Origin: Cellulomonas_A sp047229345
GTDB lineage: Bacteria; Actinomycetota; Actinomycetes; Actinomycetales; Cellulomonadaceae
DNA: 50,014 nucleotides
Assembly: GCF_047229345.1 (NCBI RefSeq)
Contig: NZ_JBFTER010000026.1
Span: forward strand, 1 to 50,014
Reading direction: 5' to 3'
Under the pieces are notes generated by a model. It ran no database searches, was not told the origin of the DNA, and worked only from the letters and a program-made list of their open reading frames with translations. Below, in pieces: positions 18,561-27,971 of this stretch. The position numbers and the translations under genes are program-made. The number at the start of each line of letters is the position of its first letter. The stretch's first letter is position 1.

Positions 18561-20633
18561 TCAGATGTCGAGGAACCGCACGTCCCTCGCGTTGCGCTGG
18601 ATGAACGAGCGACGCGCCTCGACGTCCTCGCCCATGAGCACCGAGAAGATCTCGTCAGCGGCCGCGGCCTCGTCGAGGTTGACCTGCAGCAGCGTGCGGT
18701 GCTCGGGCGACATCGTGGTCTCCCACAGCTCCGAGTAGTCCATCTCGCCGAGACCCTTGTAGCGCTGGATCGCGTTGTCCTTGGGGATCCGCTTGCCGGC
18801 GGCCTGGCCGTCCTTGAGGTACTGGTCGCGCTCACGGTCCGAGTACACGTAGTCGTGCGGCGCGTTCGACCACTTGATCCGGTACAGCGGCGGCTGCGCG
18901 AGGAACACGTTGCCGTTCTCGATGAGCGGGCGCATGTACCGGAACAGCAGCGTGAGCAGGAGCGTGCAGATGTGCTGGCCGTCGACGTCGGCGTCGGCCA
19001 TGAGCACGATCTTGTGGTACCTCAGCTTCGCGAGGTCGAAGTCCTCGCCGATGCCGGTCCCGAATGCCGTGATGAGCGCCTGGACCTCCTGGTTGGCGAG
19101 CGCCTTGTCCAGGCGGGCCCGCTCGACGTTGAGGATCTTGCCGCGGATCGGGAGGATCGCCTGCGTGCGCGGGTTGCGGCCGCGGACCGCGGAGCCCCCG
19201 GCCGAGTCGCCCTCGACGATGAAGATCTCGCACTCCTCCGGGCGGTTCGACTGGCAGTCGCGCAGCTTGCCCGGCATGCCGCCCGACTCCAGCAGGCCCT
19301 TGCGCCGGGTCGCCTCGCGCGCCTTGCGGGCCGCCATGCGCGCCGCGGCCGCCTGGATCGACTTGCGGATGACGTCGCGCGCCTCGGTCGGGTGCGAGTC
19401 GAGCCAGTCGCCGAGCTGCTCGTTGACCACGCGCTGCACGAACGCCTTGGCCTCGGTGTTGCCGAGCTTCGTCTTCGTCTGGCCCTCGAACTGCGGCTCG
19501 CCGAGCTTGATGGAGATGACGGCCGTGAGGCCCTCGCGGATGTCGTCGCCCGTGAGGTTCTCGTCCTTCTCCTTGATGATGTTCTTGTCGCGCGCGTAGC
19601 GGTTGATGAGGGAGGTCATCGCCGCGCGGAAGCCCTCCTCGTGCGTGCCGCCCTCGGTCGTCGTGATCGTGTTCGCGTACGTGTGCACCGACTCCGAGTA
19701 GGCGTTGGTCCACTGCATCGCGATCTCGACGGAGATGCGGCGCTCGGTGTCCTCCGACTCGAAGTCGATGATCTCCGGGTGCACGACCTCGACCTTCTTC
19801 GCCGAGTTCAGGTGCTTGACGTAGTCGACGAGCCCGCCGTCGTACTTGTACGTGACCGTGCGGCCCGCGGACGTCTCCTTGGCGGCGTCCGGCGCCTCCT
19901 CGGTGTCCGGGGCGTCGGTGATCTCGTCGGCCGTGCCGGTGTGCGCGGGGCGCTCGTCGGTCAGGGAGATCTGCAGGCCCTTGTTGAGGAACGCCATCTG
20001 CTGGAACCGCGCGCGCAGCGTCTCGAAGTCGTACTCGACGGTCTCGAAGATCGACGGGTCCGCCCAGAACGTCTGCGACGTGCCCGTCTCGTCGGTCGCC
20101 TCCTTCTTGCGGAGCTCACCGTTGGGCTTGCCGCCGTCGTGGAAGGACTGCTCCCAGACGAAGCCGTCGCGCTTCACGACCGTCTCGACGCGCGTGGACA
20201 GCGCGTTGACGACCGAGATGCCGACGCCGTGCAGACCACCCGAGACCGCGTAGCCCGCGCCGCCGAACTTGCCGCCCGCGTGCAGGATCGTCATGACGAC
20301 CTCGACCGTCGGCCGGCCCTCGGTCGGGTGGATCGCGACGGGGATGCCGCGGCCGTTGTCGACGACGCGCACGCCGCCGTCCGCGAGCAGCGTGACCTCG
20401 ATGTGGTCGCAGTAGCCGGCGAGCGCCTCGTCGACCGAGTTGTCGACGACCTCGGAGACCAGGTGGTGCAGGCCGCGCGCGCCCGTCGAGCCGATGTACA
20501 TGCCCGGGCGCTTGCGGACGGCCTCGAGGCCCTCGAGGACGGTGATGGCGCTCGCGTCGTATCCGCCGTTGGACGATGCGGGGGTGGTGCCGTCGGGTGT
20601 GCTGGTTCCGGCGGTGCTGCTCTGCTCGGCCAC
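18561..20633 (-). CDS. gyrB: DNA gyrase subunit B
   Basis: ATPase subunit of gyrase, 690 residues. The GHKL ATP site is visible (EVVDNSVDEA, DNGRGIPV, GGLHGVGISVVNA), followed by the transducer and the TOPRIM domain with EGDSAGG, LPIRGKILNVE and DADVDGQH. A roughly 35-residue acidic insert (about 220-256, rich in Asp, Glu, Ala and Thr) interrupts the transducer and was probably acquired as a loop extension. GTG 20633 is the start, with GAGGAG about 11 nt upstream, a rather long spacing. It is transcribed towards gyrA; the 275-bp spacer upstream suggests its own promoter. Confidence 0.98.
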   Translation of the reverse strand: MAEQSSTAGTSTPDGTTPASSNGGYDASAITVLEGLEAVRKRPGMYIGSTGARGLHHLVSEVVDNSVDEALAGYCDHIEVTLLADGGVRVVDNGRGIPVAIHPTEGRPTVEVVMTILHAGGKFGGAGYAVSGGLHGVGISVVNALSTRVETVVKRDGFVWEQSFHDGGKPNGELRKKEATDETGTSQTFWADPSIFETVEYDFETLRARFQQMAFLNKGLQISLTDERPAHTGTADEITDAPDTEEAPDAAKETSAGRTVTYKYDGGLVDYVKHLNSAKKVEVVHPEIIDFESEDTERRISVEIAMQWTNAYSESVHTYANTITTTEGGTHEEGFRAAMTSLINRYARDKNIIKEKDENLTGDDIREGLTAVISIKLGEPQFEGQTKTKLGNTEAKAFVQRVVNEQLGDWLDSHPTEARDVIRKSIQAAAARMAARKAREATRRKGLLESGGMPGKLRDCQSNRPEECEIFIVEGDSAGGSAVRGRNPRTQAILPIRGKILNVERARLDKALANQEVQALITAFGTGIGEDFDLAKLRYHKIVLMADADVDGQHICTLLLTLLFRYMRPLIENGNVFLAQPPLYRIKWSNAPHDYVYSDRERDQYLKDGQAAGKRIPKDNAIQRYKGLGEMDYSELWETTMSPEHRTLLQVNLDEAAAADEIFSVLMGEDVEARRSFIQRNARDVRFLDI

Positions 20634-20762
20634 GGGCGGTGGTGCTCCTCAAGGTCTCGCACGCGCGCGGAGGTGCCACTGACGCCCCGGGGGGCGGATC
20701 GAGGGCAGATCACTCCACGACGCTGGAGTTCCGGGCGCAGACGCGCCAGGAATGACCTTCAC

Positions 20763-20768
20763 AGTCTA
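20763..20768 (-). promoter_or_regulatory. Candidate -10 element of gyrB
   Basis: Minus-strand hexamer TAGACT (20768 to 20763) fits the TAnnnT form of actinobacterial -10 sites, about 130 nt upstream of gyrB. No matching -35 hexamer is evident. The rest of the 20634-20908 spacer shows no gene. Confidence 0.3.
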
Positions 20769-20908
20769 CCTGGCGGACGAGCCTGGACCCCCGTTCTACG
20801 GGCACCTCACCCCGCGGGTGTCGCAGGCTGCCCCGGCCGCGTGGTTCCGGTGCGTGCCGTGGGGTGCCGGGGGTGGCCGTCGTGGGGGTCGCGGGCCGCG
20901 CTGCACGC

Positions 20909-21733
20909 TCATCCCCAGGTGTCCCGGGGCCCGCGGCCGGGGACCGACCGGGGGCCGCGCCCGAACCCCGGACCCGACGGCCCGACCACGCGGACCTCGC
21001 GCACGACACCCTCCCCGACGTCGTCCGCGAGGCGGAGCAGGAGCCGCGGCACGAGCAGCCGGACCTGCGTCGCCCACGCCGTCGAGTCGGTCCGGACCGT
21101 CAGGACACCGTCCTGGAACGTCTCCGGCTCGCAGTGGTCGGCGATCTGGTCACCCACGACCTCGCGCCACCGGCCGATCACCCCGCCGACCGACACGTCC
21201 TGCACCCAGCCGCGGTCGCGCAGCAGCCGCGCGAGGGTGTCACCGACCGTCTGCGGGTCGCGCGCGTCCTTGCCGGCCGAGCCCTTCGGCGGGTCCAGCG
21301 GACGGCGGCGGGGCTCCTGACCTGGGCGGTAGCCGCGCGCCCGGGCAGCGGCCTTCGCGCGGTTGAGCGCCTCGCGGGCCACCAGTGCCGGGGGAGTGAG
21401 GTCGACGAGCTCGCCGATCGGGACGCCGTCGGGCGCCTTCGGGGGCGCGGGGTCCGGCAGGACGTCGTCGGCGTCGAACGGCTTCTCGACCCAGGGGGTG
21501 CCGTCCTCGTCGGGCGGCTCCGGCGGGGGTGCGTCGGACGGGTGGGGCTGCGCGGGGTCGGCGGCCGCTCGCGGGGTCGGTGAGCGCCGGCGACGGCGCA
21601 CGGGCTCGTCGCCGGACGAGAAGAGGTCGTCGCCGGCGCCGGCAGGGAGCCCGGGGACGGGGCCTGTCCACAGCCGATCCTGCGGTTCGGTGCTCCCGTC
21701 CGTGCTCCCGTCGCGCGGGTGCTCAGAGGACAC
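20909..21733 (-). CDS. dciA: DciA (DUF721) replicative helicase loader/operator
   Basis: Protein of 274 residues. The first 165 are disordered, Pro/Asp-rich; the DUF721 domain spans about 170-255 with VGDTLARLLRDRGW, VGGVIGRWREVVGDQIADHC and the strand LTVRTDSTAWATQVRLL. DciA binds the DnaB helicase and promotes its loading in bacteria that lack DnaC/DnaI. Its GTG start lies inside recF, overlapping the recF end by 11 bp, so expression is coupled to recF. Position between recF and gyrB is conserved across actinobacteria. Confidence 0.92.
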   Translation of the reverse strand: MSSEHPRDGSTDGSTEPQDRLWTGPVPGLPAGAGDDLFSSGDEPVRRRRRSPTPRAAADPAQPHPSDAPPPEPPDEDGTPWVEKPFDADDVLPDPAPPKAPDGVPIGELVDLTPPALVAREALNRAKAAARARGYRPGQEPRRRPLDPPKGSAGKDARDPQTVGDTLARLLRDRGWVQDVSVGGVIGRWREVVGDQIADHCEPETFQDGVLTVRTDSTAWATQVRLLVPRLLLRLADDVGEGVVREVRVVGPSGPGFGRGPRSVPGRGPRDTWG

Positions 21734-23054
21734 GCGACACCTCGCCGGCCATGACGTCGACGCGCGCGCCCGCGAGCTGCTCCGGCACGTCGCCGGCGAC
21801 CGCGGCCGTGATGATCACCTGCCGGGCGGGGGCCACGAGCTCCGCGAGGCGCGTCCGGCGCCGGGAGTCGAGCTCGGCGAACACGTCGTCGAGCAGGAGC
21901 ACGGGCTCGCCGTCGTCGCCCCACCCGGTTGTCCACAGGTTGTCCACACCCGTGGACGACGGGGTCTCGTCCGGTCCCTGCGTCAGGAGCGTGTAGGACG
22001 CGAGGCGCAGCGCGAGAGCGAACGACCAGGACTCGCCGTGGCTCGCGTAGCCCTTCGCGGGCAGCCCGCCGAGGGTCAGGACGAGGTCGTCGCGGTGCGG
22101 GCCGACGAGGCACACGCCGCGCTCGATCTCCTTGGGGCGCAGCCGGCCCATGGCCTCGAGGAGCTGTGCCTCGACGAGCTCGGGCGTGGGCACGGGGGCA
22201 CCGGCTGCTGCCGGGGAGCCCGCGGGGGCGTCCGCGCCGAAGGGCCCGGCGCCGGGGGAGGCGTCGCCCCGACCACCGCGCGGGCCCGGACCGTCGCGCC
22301 CGTCGGCGCCGTCGAGCGCCGCGTCGAGCGTCGAGCGGTACGACACGACGGCCGCGCCCTGACCCGAGCTGACCTGCTCGTACGCGCGCGCGACGTGCGG
22401 GCCCATCGCCGCGACGATCGCCAGCCGCGCGACGATGACCTGCGCGCCCGCCTGCGCGAGCTTCGCGTCCCACACGTCGAGCGTCCGCAGGTCGGCGCTG
22501 CCGCGCGAGCCGCGCACCGCCTGCGCCGCCGACTTCAGCAGCGCGCTCCGCTGGCGCAGGACGCGGTCGTAGTCGGCCAGCACCCCCGCGAGCCGCGGCG
22601 TCACGAGCACCGCGAGCTCGTCGAGGAACCGGCGGCGGCCGTCCGGGTCGCCCTTGACGAGCGCGAGATCCTCGGGCGCGAACAGCACGGTCCGCAGCAG
22701 CCCGAGCACGTCGCGCGCGCGCCCCGGAGCCCCGCCGTTGACCCGCGCCCGGTTCGCCTTGCCCGGCGTGACCTCGATCTCGACGAGGCTCGTGCGCTCC
22801 GACGCCCCCGTCGCGGGGTCCGCCTCGCGCACGATCCGCGTCCGCACCACGGCCCGGGACGCCCCCGCGCGCACGAGCGCCGCGTCCGACGGGACCCGGT
22901 GGCTGCCGAGCGTCGCGACGTAGCCGATCGCCTCGACCAGGTTCGTCTTGCCCTGGCCGTTGGGTCCGACGAGGGCCGTGATGCCCGGCTCGAGCGGGAG
23001 CTCGACGTGCGGGTACGACCGGAAGTCGGTCAGCGAGAGGTGCGCGACATACAT
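21723..23054 (-). CDS. recF: DNA replication and repair protein RecF
   Basis: SMC-like ATPase of 443 residues that binds gapped DNA and aids RecA loading by RecOR. It begins MYVAHLSLTDFRSY, has Walker A GPNGQGKT near residue 30-37, the signature region GPHRDDL with SHGESWSFALALRLA, and Walker B LLLDDVFAELD. A Gly/Pro/Ala-rich insert of about 47 residues (around 242-288) lengthens the second lobe and looks like an unstructured loop. ATG 23054 has no clear ribosome-binding site; the gene starts 8 nt after gnd stops, so coupling is likely. Confidence 0.96.
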   Translation of the reverse strand: MYVAHLSLTDFRSYPHVELPLEPGITALVGPNGQGKTNLVEAIGYVATLGSHRVPSDAALVRAGASRAVVRTRIVREADPATGASERTSLVEIEVTPGKANRARVNGGAPGRARDVLGLLRTVLFAPEDLALVKGDPDGRRRFLDELAVLVTPRLAGVLADYDRVLRQRSALLKSAAQAVRGSRGSADLRTLDVWDAKLAQAGAQVIVARLAIVAAMGPHVARAYEQVSSGQGAAVVSYRSTLDAALDGADGRDGPGPRGGRGDASPGAGPFGADAPAGSPAAAGAPVPTPELVEAQLLEAMGRLRPKEIERGVCLVGPHRDDLVLTLGGLPAKGYASHGESWSFALALRLASYTLLTQGPDETPSSTGVDNLWTTGWGDDGEPVLLLDDVFAELDSRRRTRLAELVAPARQVIITAAVAGDVPEQLAGARVDVMAGEVSRVL

Positions 23055-23062
23055 CGGTGGGG

Positions 23063-23995
23063 CTAGCCGGCCGAGGTGACGCCGCCCGGGGTCTCCGGGG
23101 CGACGTGCTGACCCGCCGCGCGCACGGCGTGCCCGCCGAACTGCTGGCGCAGCGCGGCGACGGCCTTCATCGCGGGCGACGCACCCTGACGCGACGCGAA
23201 CCGCGCGAACAGCGCGGCGGAGATCACCGGGAGCGGGACGGCGGCGTCGATCGCCTCGTCGACGGTCCAGCGGCCCTCGCCCGAGTCCTCGACCCAGTCG
23301 TCGATCGCGGCGAGCTCGTTGTCCTCCTCGAGCGCCTTGACCAGCAGGTCCAGGAGCCAGGACCGCACGACGGTCCCGCGCGTCCACGCCTTGAGCGTCC
23401 CCGGGACGTCCGTGACGATGTCCTTCGCCTCGAGCAGCTCGTAGCCCTCGGCGTACGCCTGCATCAGGCCGTACTCGATGCCGTTGTGCACCATCTTCGC
23501 GTAGTGCCCGGCGCCGACCGCGCCCGCGTGCACGAAGCCCTCCTCGCGGGGGCCCTCGGGGCGGAGCACGTCGAACACCGGCAGGACGCGCGCGACCTGC
23601 GCCTCGTCGCCGCCGACCATGAGCCCGTAGCCGTTCTCGCGGCCCCAGACGCCGCCCGAGACGCCGACGTCGACGTAGTTGATGCCCTTCTCCGCGAGGG
23701 CGGCGGCGTGCACCGCGTCCTCCGCGTAGTGGGAGTTGCCGCCCTCGATCACGAGGTCGCCCGCGGAGAGCAGCCCGCCCAGCTCGTCGATGACCGCACG
23801 CGTCGGGGCACCCGAGGGCACCATGACCCACACGACGCGCTCGCCCTCGGTCATCGCGGCGACGAGGTCACCCAGCGACGCGACGTCCGAGACGTCGGGG
23901 TTGCGGTCGTACCCCGTGACCTCGATGCCGCCCGCGCGCAGGCGCTCGCGCATGTTGGCACCCATCTTGCCCAGCCCGACCAGTCCGATGTGCAT
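23063..23995 (-). CDS. gnd: 6-phosphogluconate dehydrogenase (decarboxylating), short form
   Basis: Oxidative pentose-phosphate enzyme that converts 6-phosphogluconate to ribulose-5-phosphate and CO2. At 310 residues it is the short bacterial class often called GntZ/YqeC-like, usually NAD-preferring; the coenzyme is not decided by sequence alone. The dinucleotide fold starts at once with GLVGLGKMG, followed by EGGNSHY, substrate loop GVSGGVWG and the catalytic Lys167/Asn171 in GAGHYAKMVHNG. Its place between dnaN and recF is typical of streptomycetes and cellulomonads. It is probably part of the dnaN-gnd-recF-dciA transcript. Confidence 0.95.
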   Translation of the reverse strand: MHIGLVGLGKMGANMRERLRAGGIEVTGYDRNPDVSDVASLGDLVAAMTEGERVVWVMVPSGAPTRAVIDELGGLLSAGDLVIEGGNSHYAEDAVHAAALAEKGINYVDVGVSGGVWGRENGYGLMVGGDEAQVARVLPVFDVLRPEGPREEGFVHAGAVGAGHYAKMVHNGIEYGLMQAYAEGYELLEAKDIVTDVPGTLKAWTRGTVVRSWLLDLLVKALEEDNELAAIDDWVEDSGEGRWTVDEAIDAAVPLPVISAALFARFASRQGASPAMKAVAALRQQFGGHAVRAAGQHVAPETPGGVTSAG

Positions 23996-24154
23996 GAGGT
24001 CAGCCTCTCGTTCGTCGTGCCGGTGCGCGACCGGGCGCTGGGGCCGGCCCGCGCAGGTGCTCCCGGGGAGGGCGGTGCTGCCGGGCGGGCCTGCTCCGTC
24101 AGCGACGGAGCGGTGGGCCCGGGGCGGTGGTGCGCTCCCGGGGTGGCAGGAAGG

Positions 24155-25285
24155 TCAGCTCGCGAACCGGATCGGCACGAGCAGGTAGCGGTACTCCTGC
24201 AGGTCGTCGCCGTCGAGCGACTCCTGCCCGGTGAACTCGACCGGCTTGTTCGGGTGCGTGAACGACATGCGGACGAACGGCGTGGTGAGCGCGCCCAGCC
24301 CGTCGAGCAGGAACTGCGGGTTGAACGCGACCGAGATGTCCTCGCCGACCAGCGTCGCCTCGAGCGCCTCGGACGCCTGCGCGTCGTCACCCTGGCCCGC
24401 GTCGAGCACGACCTGGCCCTCGGTGAACGACAGCCGGATCGGGGTGTTGCGCTCCGCGACGAGCGAGACGCGCTTGGCGGCGTCCGCGAGGGTCTGCGTC
24501 AGCACGATCGCGTGGATGGGCGTCTCGTCCGGGAACAGGCGGCGGACGGCGGGGTAGTCGCCGTCGACCAGGAGCGAGGTCGTGTGGCGACCGCCGGCCT
24601 CGAACCCGATCAGGTCGACGCCCTGGCCGGTCGCGAGCGCGACGTTCACCGAGCTCGACGAGCCGAGCGACTTCGCGGCGTCGGACAGCGTGCGGGCCCG
24701 CACGAGCGCGACCGTGGAGATGTCCGGCGACGCGGGGGTCCACGTGAGCTCGCGCAGCGCGAGGCGGTAGCGGTCGGTCGCGAGGAGCGTGATCTTCTCG
24801 CCCTCGATCTCCATGCGGACGCCGGTGAGCAGCGGGAGCGTGTCGTCGCGGCTCGCGGCGATCGTCACCTGGGCGACCGCGTGGGTCAGGGCGTCACCCT
24901 CGACCGTGCCCGTGACGGCCGGCATCGCGGGCAGCGCGGGGTAGTCCTCGACCGGCATCGTCAGGAGCGTGAACCGGCTCGCGCCGCACGTCACGGTGAC
25001 CTTCGTGCCGTCGAGCACCACGTCCACGGGCTTCGCCGGCAGGGCCCGGGAGATCTCCGCGAGCAGGCGGCCTGAGACCAGCACCGTGCCCGGCTCGCTG
25101 ACGTCGGCGGCGATCTCGGAGCGGGCCGAGACCTCGTAGTCGAAGCTCGAGAGCTGGAGCGTGCCCGAGGAGTCGGCCTCGATGCGCACGCCCGCGAGCA
25201 CGGGGACCGGGGGGCGGGTCGGCAGGCTGCGAGCCGTCCACGTGACTGCTTCGGCGAGAACGTCACGGTCGACGCGGAACTTCAT
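24155..25285 (-). CDS. dnaN: DNA polymerase III beta sliding clamp
   Basis: Sliding clamp of 376 residues made of three similar domains that ring DNA and tether polymerase III. Family landmarks are MKFRVDRDVLAEAVTW at the start, PVPVLAGVRIEA, TGVRMEIEGEKITLLATDRYRLA and the C-terminal hydrophobic-pocket strand YRYLLVPIR. ATG 25285 matches the conserved start; the frame is open further upstream but that part is the oriC side and has no clamp homology. It is the first gene downstream of oriC on the minus strand; 159 bp separate it from gnd with no visible terminator. Confidence 0.98.
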   Translation of the reverse strand: MKFRVDRDVLAEAVTWTARSLPTRPPVPVLAGVRIEADSSGTLQLSSFDYEVSARSEIAADVSEPGTVLVSGRLLAEISRALPAKPVDVVLDGTKVTVTCGASRFTLLTMPVEDYPALPAMPAVTGTVEGDALTHAVAQVTIAASRDDTLPLLTGVRMEIEGEKITLLATDRYRLALRELTWTPASPDISTVALVRARTLSDAAKSLGSSSSVNVALATGQGVDLIGFEAGGRHTTSLLVDGDYPAVRRLFPDETPIHAIVLTQTLADAAKRVSLVAERNTPIRLSFTEGQVVLDAGQGDDAQASEALEATLVGEDISVAFNPQFLLDGLGALTTPFVRMSFTHPNKPVEFTGQESLDGDDLQEYRYLLVPIRFAS

Positions 25286-26021
25286 GCCCCACCCTCTCGG
25301 TCCTGGGTCCCCGGACGCCGGTGACCCGCCGGCCCACGGCGGTCGAGCCGCAGGCGCTGCGAACCCGCGCTCGTGAGGAGCAGCGCCGCGGGACGACATG
25401 CGAGGGGACGCCTGGCTGCGGTGCGGGAGCACGGGTTGCTCGGAAGACTACGCGAGTGGCGATGACGCCGGTACCGGACTGTGGACGGCGTCGTGGGTGA
25501 GTCCTCGGCCGTCGTCGCCCTCGGTCAGCACGCCCGGTCGGTCGATCGGCCCGAGAGGTCTTCGAAGGTGTGTGGATTTCTCCGCTGAAGATGAGTCGTC
25601 ATCGTCATAGCGTCTGTGCACTCTGTGGACAGTGGTCGTTTGCGCAGGTCAGGGCGTCTGTACGGCTGTGCACGGAGTGTGGGTCGGACCCGTGGACATC
25701 TCCGGGCCCCGGTGGACGGGAAGAAACGTCACGGCGTCGTCCACGGACACGGGGTGTGTCGTCCACATGCGTGCAGCGTGTCGTCCACCGTCATCCACAG
25801 GTGTGTGCACAGGTGTGAACATTCGTCCCATGCCTCGCTCCGACCCCGGTCGAGATTGTCCCCAGACTTGTGGACGGGGTGTGGAAACGACGACCGACAC
25901 CCCGCGAGCCCCGCGTGGCGACGTGCGTCCGCGCTGTGCACAGGGTGGGGACACGGACGGGTCGGCACAGCACGAAGGGCCGGGGACACGTGTCCTCCGG
26001 CCCTTCATGACGGCGTGGGTG
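25286..26021. other. Chromosomal replication origin oriC (dnaN-dnaA spacer)
   Basis: The 736-bp spacer between dnaN and dnaA carries many DnaA-box-like sites around the TTGTCCACA consensus, in both orientations: TGTGGACGG 25480-25488, TGTGGATTT 25571-25579, TGTGGACAG 25624-25632, TCGTCCACA 25759-25767, TCGTCCACC 25781-25789, TCATCCACA 25791-25799, TTGTCCCCA 25856-25864, TGTGGACGG 25869-25877 and TGTGGAAAC 25880-25888. Position and box density make it the origin, as in Streptomyces and Mycobacterium. A relatively AT-richer stretch at about 25560-25625 could be the unwinding element. None of the boxes inside the spacer is an exact consensus. Confidence 0.85.
25974..26006 (-). terminator. dnaA terminator bordering oriC
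   Basis: An inverted repeat GAAGGGCCGG...CCGGCCCTTC with inner GGACAC/GTGTCC, stem of about 16 bp with one bulge and minimal loop, lies 15 nt beyond the dnaA stop codon. It would stop dnaA transcription before the origin. Confidence 0.75.
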
Positions 26022-27476
26022 TCAGCCGCGGTTCTGCTGCTTGATCCGGTTCGTGAGCTCGGTGACCTGGTTGTAGATCGAGCGGCGCTCCGCCATGAGC
26101 TCGCGGATCTTGCGGTTCGCGTGCATGACCGTCGTGTGGTCGCGGCCGCCGAACGCCTGCCCGATCTTGGGCAGCGACAGGTCCGTCAGCTCACGGCACA
26201 GGTACATCGCGATCTGCCGGGCCGTGACCAGCACCCGGGAGCGGGACGAGCCGCACAGGTCGTCGATGCTCAGCCCGAAGTACGCGGCCGTCTGCCCGAT
26301 GACCTGCGTCGCCGTGATCTCGGCGGTGTTGTCGTCGGTGATCAGGTCCTTGAGGACGATCTCCGCGAGCGACAGGTCGACCTGCTGCCGGTTGAGGTTC
26401 GCGAACGCCGTGACCCGGATCAGCGCACCCTCGAGCTCGCGGATGTTCGTCGAGATCTTCGACGCGATGTACTCGAGCACGTCGTCGGGCGCCTGGAGCT
26501 TCTCGCTGCCCGCCTTCTTGCGGAGGATCGCGATACGCGTCTCGAGGTCCGGCGGCTGCACGTCCGTGATGAGGCCCCACTCGAACCGCGACCGCATGCG
26601 GTCCTCGAACCCGTTGAGCTGCTTGGGCGGCAGGTCGGACGTGATGACGACCTGCTTGTTGGCGTTGTGGAGCGTATTGAACGTGTGGAAGAACTCCTCC
26701 ATCGTCTGTTCCTTGCCCTGCAGGAACTGGATGTCGTCGATGAGGAGGACGTCGACCTCGCGGTAGCGGCGCTGGAACGCGCCGGCCTTGTCGTCGCGGA
26801 TCGAGTTGATGAAGTCGTTGGTGAACTCCTCGGAGTTCACGTACCGCACGCGCACGCTCGGGTAGAGGTTCTGCGCGTAGTGCCCGATCGCGTGCAGCAG
26901 GTGGGTCTTGCCCAGTCCCGAGTCGCCGTAGATGAACAGCGGGTTGTAGGCCTTCGCGGGGGCCTCGGCGACCGCGACCGCCGCGGCGTGCGCGAACCTG
27001 TTCGACGAGCCGATGACGAAGGTCTCGAACAGGTACTTCGGGTTCAGCCGAGCCGGCTCCGTCGGGGGGACCGGTCTGCGCGACGACGGGCGGAACGGCT
27101 CGCGGGCCGGCTCGTCGTCCTCGTCGTGGTCCGAGCCGCGCACCGGGCTGTGCTCGGCGACGGGCGCGGGGAGAGGCCGGAGCTGGGGACCGTCGCCGTC
27201 GATCGGGGCGAGGTCGGCGTCGACCGTGATCGCGAAGCGTGCCTCGCGGCCGAGGGCCGAGGACAGCGCGCTGACGACCTCCGTGCGGACCCGGGTCTCG
27301 AGGTACTCCTTGGTCAGGTCGTTGCCGACCGCGAGGAGCATCGTGCCGTCCAGCAGTCCCAGCGGCTTCGCGAGCTTGACGAAGGCGAGCTGCCGCGGCG
27401 TGATGTCCGGGCTCTGCTCGAGCTCGACGACGGCGTCGGTCCAGACACGGGTCAGCTGCTCGTCCTGTGGTGACAC
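26022..27476 (-). CDS. dnaA: Chromosomal replication initiator DnaA
   Basis: AAA+ initiator of 484 residues that binds DnaA boxes and melts oriC. Domain I is at about 1-90, domain II is a variable acidic linker (about 90-145), domain III has Walker A GDSGLGKT near residue 180 and Walker B LLIDDIQFL near 246, and domain IV ends with the DNA-binding signature GRDHTTVMHANRKI. Start GTG 27476 gives the expected SPQDEQLTRVWTDAV beginning. It is divergent from rpmH; the upstream region contains DnaA boxes, consistent with autoregulation. Confidence 0.98.
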   Translation of the reverse strand: MSPQDEQLTRVWTDAVVELEQSPDITPRQLAFVKLAKPLGLLDGTMLLAVGNDLTKEYLETRVRTEVVSALSSALGREARFAITVDADLAPIDGDGPQLRPLPAPVAEHSPVRGSDHDEDDEPAREPFRPSSRRPVPPTEPARLNPKYLFETFVIGSSNRFAHAAAVAVAEAPAKAYNPLFIYGDSGLGKTHLLHAIGHYAQNLYPSVRVRYVNSEEFTNDFINSIRDDKAGAFQRRYREVDVLLIDDIQFLQGKEQTMEEFFHTFNTLHNANKQVVITSDLPPKQLNGFEDRMRSRFEWGLITDVQPPDLETRIAILRKKAGSEKLQAPDDVLEYIASKISTNIRELEGALIRVTAFANLNRQQVDLSLAEIVLKDLITDDNTAEITATQVIGQTAAYFGLSIDDLCGSSRSRVLVTARQIAMYLCRELTDLSLPKIGQAFGGRDHTTVMHANRKIRELMAERRSIYNQVTELTNRIKQQNRG

Positions 27477-27541
27477 GTCCTACCCTCGCTGCCCGTTGTC
27501 GTGGCCGTGAGTCTCGCACGGTCACTCGATGATCCACACCT

Positions 27542-27550
27542 TTGTCCACA
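27542..27550 (+). promoter_or_regulatory. Consensus DnaA box in the dnaA leader
   Basis: Exact TTGTCCACA, preceded by a near match TGATCCACA at 27530-27538. Both lie 55-75 nt upstream of the dnaA GTG, a position suited to autoregulation of dnaA. Confidence 0.7.
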
Positions 27551-27689
27551 GCCTGTGTGCGGTGCGTCGAATGGCCCCGTGGCGGGGCGGCGGGTGGCGG
27601 CGGTTGCCCTGGGCCTTGCGCCTGCCGACGGGTGGACGTGCGATCCGGCGGAGCGCCTGGGCGCCCTCGGACCGTCGCGACGACGCACG

Positions 27690-27695
27690 ATACTA
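27690..27695 (-). promoter_or_regulatory. Candidate -10 element of dnaA
   Basis: Minus-strand TAGTAT (27695 to 27690) fits the actinobacterial -10 form and would give a leader of about 200 nt containing the two DnaA boxes. No good -35 is seen at the usual distance. Confidence 0.4.
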
Positions 27696-27941
27696 GCCGC
27701 CGTCGCCGGTGCTCCGGGAGGGGCGGCGGGTGAGAAAGCCGGTCGCCGGCGTGTCGCGCCGGGCCACAGCGCCCGGGGGTGGCAGGGTGCCGGGCCTCCG
27801 GGAGCAGGTCGGAGCGGGTGGAGCGGGTGGGCCGGGTCGCCGGCCGGTGAGGACGGGAACGCCCTGGCGTGGCGGCGCTCACCCTGACGGGCTCGGCGTC
27901 GTCGTGGGTAGTCTCGGTGCGGCGCTTCGTGCTGCCGTCAT

Positions 27942-27971
27942 TTGACCCCCGTGCCCGGCGCGGCGTAACGT
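27942..27971 (+). promoter_or_regulatory. rpmH promoter
   Basis: -35 TTGACC (27942-27947) and -10 TAACGT (27966-27971) with 18-bp spacing, about 150 nt upstream of rpmH. This is the best sigma-70-type promoter match in the divergent spacer. Confidence 0.6.
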
